64,000 nt of DNA from Paenibacillus oralis (lineage in GTDB: Bacteria; Bacillota; Bacilli; Paenibacillales; Paenibacillaceae). Where the stretch lies: the NCBI RefSeq assembly GCF_003863965.1, contig NZ_RRCN01000001.1, positions 3,802,304 to 3,866,303 on the forward strand, written 5' to 3'. This document shows positions 41,075 through 49,545 of the stretch, in pieces. The position numbers and the translations under genes are program-made. Below the pieces are notes generated by a model. That model did not search any database. It was not told the DNA's origin and saw only the letters and a program-made list of their open reading frames with translations. The first letter of the stretch is position 1. Each line of letters opens with the position of its first letter.

Positions 41075-41386
41075 TCAGTCCGTGAAATAAGCGTCGCCAA
41101 CCACCTGATACAGAAACGAGCGCATTTCTTCGGCTTCTTCTTCGTCCAGGCCGTAGACGTGTTCAAGGTAGCCTTCCTCATCCAAATCATCCGTGCCTAA
41201 GATGGCGGTTTTGCCGGATTGCAAATCCGTGACCAGCTTTTTGCCGTAAAAGCGGTTCGTCGTTGTGACGGCGAGATCGAACCGCCGCAGCGAGCCTCCG
41301 ATAAACGTGACGAAACGGGTCGAGGTATCCTCGGTGCTGTCGGAGAGAAAGTCCAAATCTTTATGCGGGTTCGGTTGGCTCATCAT
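41075..41386 (-). CDS. DUF3055-family protein
   Basis: 103 residues with the family pattern STRFVTFIGGSLRRFDLAVT, RFYGKKLVTDLQSGKTAILG, and EGYLEHVYGLDEEEAEEMRS. A small soluble protein of unknown function, conserved in Bacillales. AGGAGGCATAA precedes the double ATG. It marks the return to core genome after the island. Confidence 0.85.
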   Translation of the reverse strand: MMSQPNPHKDLDFLSDSTEDTSTRFVTFIGGSLRRFDLAVTTTNRFYGKKLVTDLQSGKTAILGTDDLDEEGYLEHVYGLDEEEAEEMRSFLYQVVGDAYFTD

Positions 41387-41483
41387 TTATGCCTCCTGTG
41401 GGTGTGGTTACATGTCTTTTTGGTTAATTATACAGGAAAAGCCGGACCGTTGGAAAAGGATTAATCTTTAATAACGTCGTCTA

Positions 41484-41577
41484 TTGACAGTTACGCCAAA
41501 CATGGTATGATTAGGAATAACAGTATACGTCTGGAGGAAGCACCTCTCTTGCGATGACCGCAGGAGGGGTGCTTTTT
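41484..41577 (+). promoter_or_regulatory. Promoter and early terminator ahead of the HRDC gene
   Basis: TTGACA (41484-41489), 16 bp spacer and TATGAT (41506-41511) form a promoter. Only about 25 bases downstream lies a strong terminator, AGCACCTCTC paired with GAGGGGTGCT followed by TTTTTT (41538-41577). The gene begins at 41640, beyond it. Transcripts should mostly end as a 60 nt RNA unless the terminator is bypassed, so it is an attenuator or a small RNA. Confidence 0.7.
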
Positions 41578-41639
41578 TGCGTTCCGCCATAGACAGGCGG
41601 ATTCCTCTGCGTAGCTGAAGTTAAAGGAGGCGAAAGCTT

Positions 41640-42644
41640 ATGCGGATCGTATTTTTGAACAGTTTGGAGAAGAAAGGAAACGGCGCGTTGATGACCGAGG
41701 CCCAGGTTTGGATTGGCGAAGAGGAAGGGCAATGGCGGATGGGCTGGAACGAATTGACCGCGGACGGGGAGCAGGAGCATTTGTGGTACGAGGGGGCTTC
41801 CTGGTCGGAAATGCTTCACGTTTACCGGCATCGGCTGGCGGTCAAGCTGGGGGAGGGGTTTCGCCCCGTCATGGAGGGAATCTGGGATGAAAAAGAGCAG
41901 TTGAGAGGGCGGGGAATGGCGGCCCAGAAATTGATTTGCTACAGCGAGCTGAACGCAAACGAGCCTGTGTATAACGAGCTTTGTGTATGGCGCAGAAAGA
42001 AGGCCGCTGCCGATCGGAAAGCGCCATATCTCATCGCGAGCAATCGGCTGTTGCGCATGATCAGCACATTTTTGCCGCATACGGCCGAGGAACTGCTGCA
42101 GCTTCCGGGCGTAGGCGAGAACAAAGCCGCCGATTTTGGCGCCGAAGTGCTGGAAATTACGGAGAAAGCGGAACGTACCCGTGATTTTCCGCTGGATTGG
42201 GTGGAGCGGGAGATCGACGATGAAACGTTTCGGTCTTGGCTGTATAAGCAGAAGGAGGTCAAGTTTCGCGCGGAGATGGAGAAATTCAGCGTTCGCCGCT
42301 CGATGCTTGAGTCGCTGGCTACAGGCTCAAGCCTAAGCGACATGTGTTCCCGGGCCGGCGTTGAGCGGAGGGAGGCGCTGGAGCTGCTAGAATCGTTGGA
42401 AAAGGAAGGGTATGATACCGATTCCCTGGTGGATGCCGAGCTGCAGGAGATGCCCGAAGAGGAGCAAATCGCGGTTTGGCAGGCGTACGAGGAACTGGGG
42501 GACGCTTTTCTTAAGCCGGTGCTCCAGAAGGTTTACGGCGCCGAAACACCGGAAGGAGCAAATCTCGATTTGCTCTACGAACGGCTGCGCCTGATCCGCC
42601 TCCGTTACCGCCGCCACCGCGAAAGCGCCCGCCACGCGGGGTAA
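41640..42644 (+). CDS. HRDC-domain protein
   Basis: 334 residues. Residues about 110-180 are an HRDC nucleic-acid-binding domain (VYNELCVWRRKKAAADRKAP, TFLPHTAEELLQLPGVGENK). The N-terminal 100 residues (VFLNSLEKKGNGALMTEAQV) and helical C-terminus have no recognised domain, and there is no helicase or nuclease motif. AAAGGAGGCGAAAGCTT precedes the ATG. Transcription must cross an intrinsic terminator in its leader. Confidence 0.82.
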   Translation: MRIVFLNSLEKKGNGALMTEAQVWIGEEEGQWRMGWNELTADGEQEHLWYEGASWSEMLHVYRHRLAVKLGEGFRPVMEGIWDEKEQLRGRGMAAQKLICYSELNANEPVYNELCVWRRKKAAADRKAPYLIASNRLLRMISTFLPHTAEELLQLPGVGENKAADFGAEVLEITEKAERTRDFPLDWVEREIDDETFRSWLYKQKEVKFRAEMEKFSVRRSMLESLATGSSLSDMCSRAGVERREALELLESLEKEGYDTDSLVDAELQEMPEEEQIAVWQAYEELGDAFLKPVLQKVYGAETPEGANLDLLYERLRLIRLRYRRHRESARHAG

Positions 42645-42711
42645 TTGATTAGGCTAAACAAAAAGCGCCGACTCAGCTGTATAGCCGGGGCGGCGCCACT
42701 ACTCCATAAAA

Positions 42712-42844
42712 AGCGGTGAAGTCCCTGCCGCTTCATTATTGCTTTAAGTTGAACTAAATGCAGCGATCGTAAGAACATTTCACCCGTCTGCCCCCATCTG
42801 TGCAATCAATAGTTCAACGACGGCCCCTAAAGTTCTTCACCGCT
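42712..42844 (-). ncRNA. Nested long-range stems between HRDC and corA
   Basis: Outer arms AGCGGTGAAG (42712-42721) and CTTCACCGCT (42835-42844) enclose inner arms GTTGAACTA (42748-42756) and TAGTTCAAC (42810-42818), all perfect. On the minus strand the outer stem is followed by TTTTTATGG, so it could terminate corA or be the 3' end of a small RNA. A further GCGCCG/CGGCGC pair lies at 42664-42696. Confidence 0.5.
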
Positions 42845-42849
42845 CCCCC

Positions 42850-43785
42850 TCAAATCCAATCCCGCTTCCGGAAAATATAAAACATGCCCAAACCGAGCAC
42901 GAGCATAATGCCCAAAACGATAAAATAGCCGTATTGTGAATGGATCTCCGGCATGTTGTCGAAGTTCATTCCGTAGATGCCGGTGATCAGCGTCAGCGGA
43001 ATAAAAATCGTCGTAATCGCGGTAAAGACGCGCATGATTTCGTTGGCGCGGTTGGCGATGGCGGACTGGTAGGCCTCGCGCAAGTTGCCGACCAGCTCGC
43101 GGAACGTATCGAAATTTTCAGATATCTTCACGGCGTTTTCATAAATGTCGCTGAAATATTTTTGCAGTTGATCGTCGATCAGACGCAGATCTTTTTTATT
43201 TAAAATATTGATGACTTCTTTTTGCGGGCCAAGCACCTTTTTGAGCCACAAAATTTCACTTCGCAGCCCGATGATTTCGTTCAGGTGCGAACGTTTCGTA
43301 TGCATGAGGATATCTTCCTCGAGTTTTTCGATCTTGACTTCGATCCGGTCGCCGACAACGAAATAATTGTCCACCACAAGGTCGATAAGCAGATACAGGA
43401 AACGGTCGGGTTCACTCACTTCTTGTTCCCATAAAATCGGCTTGACCGCCCGCAGTTCGTTGATTTTCTGCTTGGTCACGGTAATGATGTAATGGCGTCC
43501 CAAAAAGATGTTCAGCGCCCGCAGAAAAATTTCCTCGTCATCATAACGGATGCTGTTCACTACAATAAAATAATGGTTGTCGTACGTCTCGATTTTCGGA
43601 CGTTGCTCCTCCTCGGTCAAGCAGTCCTCCACGGCCAAATCATGCAACGAAAACAGCGGCTGCAGCAGGGCAAGATCGTCCACGTCCGCATCGATCCAAT
43701 AGAAACCTTCCTCCGGTGGGTTTGTCGTCAGTTCAACGTCTTCTACAGCGGTAAATACGCCTTCTTTAACATGACGGATTTTCAT
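42850..43785 (-). CDS. corA: CorA-type magnesium/cobalt transporter
   Basis: 311 residues. A large N-terminal cytoplasmic domain with a long stalk helix (about 210-250) leads to two C-terminal membrane helices. The signature YGMNFDNMPE lies between them, and the second helix is followed by basic RKRDWI. It forms a pentameric Mg2+ channel in the cytoplasmic membrane. GGGAGTGAAGGCAT precedes the ATG, and an approximately 290-base structured leader lies upstream. Confidence 0.95.
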   Translation of the reverse strand: MKIRHVKEGVFTAVEDVELTTNPPEEGFYWIDADVDDLALLQPLFSLHDLAVEDCLTEEEQRPKIETYDNHYFIVVNSIRYDDEEIFLRALNIFLGRHYIITVTKQKINELRAVKPILWEQEVSEPDRFLYLLIDLVVDNYFVVGDRIEVKIEKLEEDILMHTKRSHLNEIIGLRSEILWLKKVLGPQKEVINILNKKDLRLIDDQLQKYFSDIYENAVKISENFDTFRELVGNLREAYQSAIANRANEIMRVFTAITTIFIPLTLITGIYGMNFDNMPEIHSQYGYFIVLGIMLVLGLGMFYIFRKRDWI

Positions 43786-44073
43786 ATGCCTTCACTCCCT
43801 TTCCCCTGGGCATAAATCCAGGGTTTGCTCTTGGTTGGAGCATAGGAAAAAGACCGCTGCATTCGGCCACACCGAAAGAGGCGTTTAACCAAACACCGGG
43901 AAACGGAAGTGCCCATACCGGTCCTTGAGCACCCAGCTGATCGGTTTCCTATGCAATTGAAATTTCTGGGTCGTCCTCTGCGGACTCGGGTCGCCTTCCA
44001 TTCTCGGTTTCACCTCGCAACTTTCAGAATTGAAACATTCAGTGCGCTTCAAGACCAAACAGCCTCTAAGCAC
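43786..44073 (-). promoter_or_regulatory. Long structured 5' leader of corA
   Basis: The leader runs from a start near 44073 to the corA ATG. On the minus strand it contains AGTGC/GCACT arms, GTCCGCAGAGGAC, GCTCCAACCAAGAGC, and CCCTGG/CCAGGG just before the ribosome binding site, plus a hairpin-like GCAGCGGTCTTTTTCC that could terminate transcription. It did not match my memory of the M-box or other known riboswitches. A Mg2+-sensing role is an inference from the downstream gene. Confidence 0.5.
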
Positions 44074-44079
44074 TTGTCT

Positions 44080-44109
44080 AGTATAACGCCGCGATCGGAA
44101 ATGTTTCAA
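44080..44109 (-). promoter_or_regulatory. Promoter of corA
   Basis: On the minus strand TTGAAA (44109-44104), 18 bp spacer, TATACT (44085-44080). Confidence 0.65.
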
Positions 44110-44179
44110 CCCAAAAGTATATTATGCTGTGTGATGAAAGCCGTACATGAAAAAACGGTGTGATTTTTCTCCTAAGTTC

Positions 44180-44208
44180 TTGACGGAAGACATCATTTAC
44201 ATTAAAGT
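44180..44208 (+). promoter_or_regulatory. Promoter of the metA operon
   Basis: TTGACG (44180-44185), 17 bp spacer, TAAAGT (44203-44208), about 60 bases before the riboswitch aptamer. Confidence 0.6.
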
Positions 44209-44269
44209 GATTTCAAGGAGCAATGCTTCACGAACGAAAGCTCCGAACAACCAATTAAATACAGCGAAA

Positions 44270-44455
44270 TCTTATCAAGAGCAGGTGGAGGGACTAGCCC
44301 GATGAAACCCGGCAACCGGCGATCTCTGATCGCAGCGGTGCTAATTCTTGCAGAATCGCCCGGCAAGCGATGTTTGGCGGATTCTGAGAGATGAGAGAGG
44401 CGCATACTGGAACGTAATGACCTTTCTCCCAAGGAGATAGGTCTTTCTTGTTATC
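44270..44455 (+). ncRNA. SAM-I riboswitch (S-box) of metA-metI-metC
   Basis: CTTATCAAGAGCAGGTGGAG, GGACTAGCCCGATGAAACCC and GGCAACC are the conserved S-box segments, and the P1 partner CTGAGAGATGAGAGAGG closes the aptamer near 44404. A terminator (GACCTTTCTCC / GGAGATAGGTC then TTTCTT, 44420-44455) follows. High S-adenosylmethionine should stop transcription of the methionine genes. Confidence 0.95.
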
Positions 44456-44509
44456 GCCGGCTTTCGAATCGATATGATTTCCGACTAACTTTTAAAGGAG
44501 TGAACCCCT

Positions 44510-45445
44510 ATGCCGATTAAAGTACCGGATCATCTGCCGGCCAAAGAAGTGCTGACTCACGAAAATATTTTCGTGATGGACGAAAGCCGGGCCTATCATC
44601 AGGACATCCGCCCCTTAAGGATCGCGATCCTGAACCTGATGCCGACCAAGGAAACGACCGAAACGCAAATTTTGCGTTTGCTTGGCAATACGCCGCTGCA
44701 GGTTGAATTCGTCCTGCTCCACCCGAGCTCCCACACCTCCAAAAATACTTCGGCCGAGCATTTGGAGATGTTTTACAAAACGTTCGACGAAATCAAATAC
44801 CGCCGGTTCGACGGCATGATCGTTACGGGCGCTCCGGTGGAGCAGCTGGAATTCGAAGATGTGAATTACTGGGAAGAGCTCAAGGAAATTTTCGAATGGA
44901 GCAAAACCCACGTCACTTCCACCATGCACATTTGTTGGGCTTCCCAAGCCGGTCTTTACTATCATTACGGAGTACGGAAAATCCCGCTGCCGAAAAAATG
45001 CTTTGGCGTGTTCTCCCATACGGTCAGCGATCCGCACGTTAAACTGCTGCGCGGCTTCGACGAAATGTTCCTGGTGCCGCATTCCCGTCATACGGATGTA
45101 GAACGCGCCGACATCGAACGGGTGCCCGAGCTGCAAGTTTTGGCCGAATCCGAAGAAGCCGGAATCTACCTCGTGGCTACCCGGGACGGCAAACAGATTT
45201 TTGTGACCGGACATTCGGAATACGATCCCGATTCGCTCAAATGGGAGTATGAACGAGACATAGCCAAAGGAATGGAAGTCGATCTGCCGGTCAACTATTT
45301 CCCGAAAAACGATCCTTCCCGTTCGCCGGTTTCGTCCTGGCGCGCCCATGCAAACTTATTATTTTCCAATTGGCTGAACTACTATGTGTATCAAGAAACG
45401 CCGTATGATATCGATCAAGCGGCGGAAATTATGTATGAGATCTGA
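44510..45445 (+). CDS. metA: Homoserine O-acetyltransferase (MetA family)
   Basis: 311 residues. The catalytic Cys is at 142 ([10 protein letters not shown]) and the His/Glu pair in TGHSEYD (236/238). Residue 111, in [10 protein letters not shown], is Glu, the residue linked in the family to acetyl-CoA rather than succinyl-CoA use (Gly in E. coli). It activates homoserine for methionine synthesis and feeds MetI just downstream. AAAGGAGTGAACCCCT precedes the ATG; S-box control. Confidence 0.95.
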   Translation: MPIKVPDHLPAKEVLTHENIFVMDESRAYHQDIRPLRIAILNLMPTKETTETQILRLLGNTPLQVEFVLLHPSSHTSKNTSAEHLEMFYKTFDEIKYRRFDGMIVTGAPVEQLEFEDVNYWEELKEIFEWSKTHVTSTMHICWASQAGLYYHYGVRKIPLPKKCFGVFSHTVSDPHVKLLRGFDEMFLVPHSRHTDVERADIERVPELQVLAESEEAGIYLVATRDGKQIFVTGHSEYDPDSLKWEYERDIAKGMEVDLPVNYFPKNDPSRSPVSSWRAHANLLFSNWLNYYVYQETPYDIDQAAEIMYEI

Positions 45446-45461
45446 AGTGGAGGGATAACAG

Positions 45462-46658
45462 GTGGGAGAGAACAAAAATCAGGAATGGCGTATCGAAAGC
45501 GTTTTGGCGCAAATCGGTTCCGTGGAGGAGCCGGTGACCGGGGCGGTGAATTACCCGATTTATCAGGCGACGGCTTTCCGGCATCCGCGGCTCGGTCAAA
45601 GCACAGGCTTTGATTATGCCCGGACAAAAAGTCCGACCCGCAAAGTGCTGGAAGACGCGGCGGCCGTTTTGGAAGCGGGAGATGCGGGGTTTGCCTGTAG
45701 CTCCGGCATGGCGGCGCTGCAAACGATATTCACCCTGTTCGCCCAGGGCGATCATCTGATCGTATCGCTTGACTTGTACGGCGGAACTTACCGTCTGCTG
45801 GAACGGATCATGTCCAAATACGGCGTAACGGCTTCCTATGTGGACACGAACGACCTGGACGCGCTGGAAAGCGTACGTAAGCCGAACACCAAAGCGGTCT
45901 TTATCGAAACGCCAACCAACCCGCTGATGATGGTGACCGACATCGAGGCTGTCGCCAAATGGGCGCGTAAGCACGGCCTGCTGACGATCGTGGACAACAC
46001 GCTGCTTACGCCGTATTTTCAACGGCCGCTGGAGCTTGGAGCGGACATCGTGGTGCACAGCGCGACCAAATATTTGGGCGGGCATAACGATGTGCTGGCC
46101 GGGCTGATCGTCACCAAGGGCAAAGAGCTGTCCGAGGAAGTAGGATTTCTGCACAATTCCATCGGCGCGGTGCTGAGCCCGTCCGATTCCTATCAGCTGA
46201 TGCGCGGCATGAAGACGCTGGCGTTGCGCATGGAGCGCCATGAAAGCAACGCGCTGGCGATCGCCAAATATCTGCAGAGCCATCCTCAGGTAGCTGAAGT
46301 GTTTTACCCGGGGCTGGAGGATCATCCGGGATACGAGATCCAGAACAAACAATCCAGCGGAAATACGGGGATTTTCTCCTTTAAAGTGACGGACGCCCGC
46401 TACGTAGAGCCGGTGCTTCGCAACCTGCGGCTGATCGCGTTTGCGGAAAGCCTCGGCGGCGTCGAATCGCTGATGACTTATCCCGCCGTGCAGACCCATG
46501 CCGACATTCCCGCCGAAATCCGCGAAGCGGTGGGCGTAGACGACCGTCTGCTGCGTTTCTCGGTAGGCATTGAACACGCGGACGATTTGATCGCCGATTT
46601 GGGACAGGCGTTGGAAGCGGCGCGGATCGAAGTCGAAGGAGGACAAAAACATGAGTAA
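45462..46658 (+). CDS. metI: Cystathionine gamma-synthase / O-acetylhomoserine thiolyase
   Basis: 398 residues, Cys/Met metabolism PLP enzyme. The PLP lysine is in VVHSATKYLGGHNDVLAG, with CSSGMAALQTIF and DLYGGTYRLLE phosphate-binding regions and IETPTNPLM. With MetC it converts O-acetylhomoserine and cysteine to homocysteine, as in Bacillus metI-metC. GTG start behind GTGGAGGGATAACAG. Its last 8 bases overlap metC. Confidence 0.93.
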   Translation: MGENKNQEWRIESVLAQIGSVEEPVTGAVNYPIYQATAFRHPRLGQSTGFDYARTKSPTRKVLEDAAAVLEAGDAGFACSSGMAALQTIFTLFAQGDHLIVSLDLYGGTYRLLERIMSKYGVTASYVDTNDLDALESVRKPNTKAVFIETPTNPLMMVTDIEAVAKWARKHGLLTIVDNTLLTPYFQRPLELGADIVVHSATKYLGGHNDVLAGLIVTKGKELSEEVGFLHNSIGAVLSPSDSYQLMRGMKTLALRMERHESNALAIAKYLQSHPQVAEVFYPGLEDHPGYEIQNKQSSGNTGIFSFKVTDARYVEPVLRNLRLIAFAESLGGVESLMTYPAVQTHADIPAEIREAVGVDDRLLRFSVGIEHADDLIADLGQALEAARIEVEGGQKHE

Positions 46659-47841
46659 TCAGGAGCATAACAAGGAGGCGGCACAATCCGGAAATTTGGA
46701 GAAAAAATTCGACACGAAGCTGATCCATTTCGGCAGCGAGGTCGACAGCGCGACGGGCGCATCCAGCGTGCCAATTTATCAGGCTTCGACGTTTCACCAT
46801 CATGATATTTTTAATCCTCCGCAGCATGACTACAGCCGGTCGGGCAACCCGACGCGGCAGGCGCTTGAGGATTATATCGCACTGCTGGAGGGCGGCGTGC
46901 GGGGCTTTGCCTTCTCCAGTGGGATGGCGGCGATTTCCACGACGTTTATGCTGTTGTCCGCCGGCGATCATATCATTGTGACGGAGGATGTTTATGGTGG
47001 TACATACCGGCTGCTGTCGAACATTTTGAGCCGGATGAACATCGAAACGACCTTCGTCGACATGACTCGGCCGGATGAGGTGAAAGCAGCCCTGAAGCCG
47101 AACACCAAAGCGGTATATATGGAAACGCCGTCGAATCCCACTCTGAAAATAACCGATATCGCCGAAATTTCCGCCTGGGCCCGCGAGCATGATTTGATCA
47201 GCATTGTCGACAACACGTTTATGACCCCGTATTACCAGCGGCCGATTGAGCTGGGAACCGACATTGTGCTGCACAGCGCGACCAAGTTCCTGGGCGGCCA
47301 CAGCGACGTGCTGGCCGGTTTGGCGGTGGCCCGCACCGAGGAGCTGGGGCAGCAGCTCAAGTATCTGCAAAACGGCATGGGCACCGTGCTCGGCGCGTCG
47401 GATTCCTGGCTGCTGATGCGGGGGATGAAAACGCTCGGCGCGCGTATGGCCCACAGCGAAATCAGCGCCCGGAAGCTGGCCGATTGGCTGAGCCAACGCG
47501 GCGACATCGACGCTGTCTTCTATCCCGGCCTGCCGGATCACCCCGGCCGGGAGATCCAGGAGAAGCAGTCGGCCGGTTACGGCGCGGTTGTTTCGTTTGA
47601 TGTCGGCTCCGGCGAGCGGGCAAAACGGCTGCTGAGCGAAGTGAAGCTGCCGATCGTCGCCGTTAGCCTCGGCGCCGTCGAGAGCATTCTATCGTATCCG
47701 GCGATGATGTCCCACGCCTCGATGCCGCAGGAAGTGCGCAGCGAGCGCGGGATTACCGACGGCCTGCTGCGGTATTCCGTCGGCCTCGAGGATATCGGCG
47801 ACCTGATCGCCGACCTCGACCAGGCCCTTCAGCGCAGCTGA
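46651..47841 (+). CDS. metC: Cystathionine beta-lyase
   Basis: 396 residues, same PLP family as the upstream gene (VLHSATKFLGGHSDVLAG with the PLP Lys, FSSGMAAISTTF). It cleaves cystathionine to homocysteine. The assignment of beta-lyase versus gamma-synthase to the two paralogues follows gene order in Bacillus metI-metC. Its ribosome binding site GGAGG is inside the metI coding sequence, so translation is coupled. Confidence 0.9.
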   Translation: MSNQEHNKEAAQSGNLEKKFDTKLIHFGSEVDSATGASSVPIYQASTFHHHDIFNPPQHDYSRSGNPTRQALEDYIALLEGGVRGFAFSSGMAAISTTFMLLSAGDHIIVTEDVYGGTYRLLSNILSRMNIETTFVDMTRPDEVKAALKPNTKAVYMETPSNPTLKITDIAEISAWAREHDLISIVDNTFMTPYYQRPIELGTDIVLHSATKFLGGHSDVLAGLAVARTEELGQQLKYLQNGMGTVLGASDSWLLMRGMKTLGARMAHSEISARKLADWLSQRGDIDAVFYPGLPDHPGREIQEKQSAGYGAVVSFDVGSGERAKRLLSEVKLPIVAVSLGAVESILSYPAMMSHASMPQEVRSERGITDGLLRYSVGLEDIGDLIADLDQALQRS

Positions 47842-47849
47842 TTCTTTAC

Positions 47850-47886
47850 CGCCCCCGGTTATCTTGGCCGGGGGCGTTCTTTTTTG
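47850..47886 (+). terminator. Terminator of the methionine operon
   Basis: CGCCCCCGG and CCGGGGGCG, then TTCTTTTTT. Confidence 0.93.
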
Positions 47887-47933
47887 AGGGATGCAGGATG
47901 CACCAATCCATAAAAATCCCGGCCGGGAATCCC

Positions 47934-48121
47934 ACGAAATGCAAAAGTGCAGGCGAATTTCGTCGGAATTTCCCGAAAAGGGCGATTCAACTGCAAAAGT
48001 GCAGGCGATTTCCGCCATATCGGATCAAATTGCTTCCAAGGTCGATTTTCAACTGCACTTTTACATCTCATTGGACAAATTTACCGATTTCAGTCTTTTT
48101 CAAATGCACTTTTGCAGTTGA
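47934..48121. repeat. Modular intergenic repeat, family C copy 2
   Basis: GAAATGCAAAAGTGCAGGCG at 47936 and AACTGCAAAAGTGCAGGCGA at 47989 are direct modules; AACTGCACTTTTACATCT at 48050 and AAATGCACTTTTGCAGTT at 48102 are inverted ones, so the halves could pair. 48122-48292 holds only the mqnC promoter region. Confidence 0.85.
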
Positions 48122-48292
48122 TTTACAGTTAATCCCATAAGGCCATCCTTCTTCCCCATCATTCCTCCCAATCAGGCACTCGCTCAACAACGGGTGCTGT
48201 TTTTCTGCCCATGATTGTGTTACGATTAATTCATAATGTTTAATTTTTCACGATTTTATTTATCTCATTTTTAGTTGCAGGGAGGCAGCGGC

Positions 48293-49429
48293 ATGACTGC
48301 GATCGACGATATATTAAACAAGGCGCTTCAGGGCGGACGGTTGGATTTGGAGGACACGATCCGTCTGTTCGAATCCGATGAAGTGGAAAAAATGGGGCAC
48401 ACGGCCAACATTCTGATGGAACGGAAGCATCCCGAACCGGTGGCCACCTTTGTCATCGGGCGGAACGTCAATTACACGAATATTTGCGACGTGTACTGCC
48501 GCTTTTGCGCGTTTTACCGCCGTCCGGGCTCGGAGGAAGGATACGTCCTGCCGGATGAAGTGATTTTTCAAAAAATCCAGGAAACGATTGATGTCGGCGG
48601 TACGGAAATCCTGATGCAAGGCGGAACGAATCCGAATCTGCCGTTCAGCTATTATACGGACCTGCTGAAAGGGATCAAGCAGCGGTTCCCGAATATCACG
48701 ATGCATTCCTTCTCCCCGGCGGAGATTATGAAAATGAAAGAAGTGTCGGACGGCCTGTCGCTCGAACAGGTGATCCGCGAAATTCATGCCGCGGGTCTCG
48801 ATTCGCTGCCCGGCGGCGGTGCGGAGATTTTGGACGACCGGACCCGCCGCAAAATCAGCCGCCTGAAAGGCTCCTGGAGAGACTGGATGGACGTCATGCA
48901 GACGGCGCACAAAATCGGCATGAACACGACCGCGACGATGGTTATCGGGTTCGGCGAATCGATGGAGGAGCGGGCGCTTCACCTGCTGCGCGTGCGCGAG
49001 GCACAGGACGAGTGTATTCAAAACGGCTACCCGTCGGAAGGTTTTCTGGCGTTCATTCCGTGGACGTTCCAGCCGGACAACACGAATTTGAAAGCGGAAA
49101 GACAAACGCCGGAATCGTACCTGAAAACGGTGGCGATCAGCCGGATCGTACTCGACAATATCAAAAACCTGCAGTCCTCCTGGGTGACGATGGGTCCCGA
49201 AGTCGGGAAGCTGTCGCTGCAATACGGCTGCAACGATTTCGGCAGCACGATGATCGAAGAGAACGTCGTGTCGTCCGCAGGCGCAACGTACAAAGTCAAC
49301 ATCGGAACGACATTGCAAATCATCCGCGAGGCCGGAAAAACTCCTGCGCAGCGCAATACGAAATACGAAATTTTGCGGGTGTTTGACGAAGAAGCCAAGG
49401 TCGAACGGGATTTTATTATGCAGAATTAA
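48293..49429 (+). CDS. mqnC: Cyclic dehypoxanthinyl futalosine synthase
   Basis: 378 residues, radical SAM enzyme. The Fe-S cysteines are in CDVYCRFCAFYRR, and QGGTNPNLPFSYY, HSFSPAEI and LPGGGAEIL are MqnC/CofH-family blocks. MqnC acts in the futalosine route to menaquinone; the close relative MqnE/CofH is less likely from length and motifs. Other mqn genes are not in the window. ATG 48293 follows CAGGGAGGCAGCGGC. Confidence 0.88.
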   Translation: MTAIDDILNKALQGGRLDLEDTIRLFESDEVEKMGHTANILMERKHPEPVATFVIGRNVNYTNICDVYCRFCAFYRRPGSEEGYVLPDEVIFQKIQETIDVGGTEILMQGGTNPNLPFSYYTDLLKGIKQRFPNITMHSFSPAEIMKMKEVSDGLSLEQVIREIHAAGLDSLPGGGAEILDDRTRRKISRLKGSWRDWMDVMQTAHKIGMNTTATMVIGFGESMEERALHLLRVREAQDECIQNGYPSEGFLAFIPWTFQPDNTNLKAERQTPESYLKTVAISRIVLDNIKNLQSSWVTMGPEVGKLSLQYGCNDFGSTMIEENVVSSAGATYKVNIGTTLQIIREAGKTPAQRNTKYEILRVFDEEAKVERDFIMQN

Positions 49430-49545
49430 TCCGCTTAAACTGGCAGGCAGATGGCAAAACTGCCTTTCATTCCATGAACCTATTCCGTATATCCGTTTCC
49501 TTCCCGCCATATACTTGGAGAAGGAAGCGGAAGGGGGACAGGTTC

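Noticed and set aside
43786..44073. M-box (Mg2+) riboswitch before corA
   Set aside because: The characteristic M-box segments as I remember them are absent. Kept only as an unclassified structured leader.
45429..47541. Long antisense frames across metI and metC
   Set aside because: Shadows of two clearly identified PLP enzyme genes; no ribosome binding site or domain.
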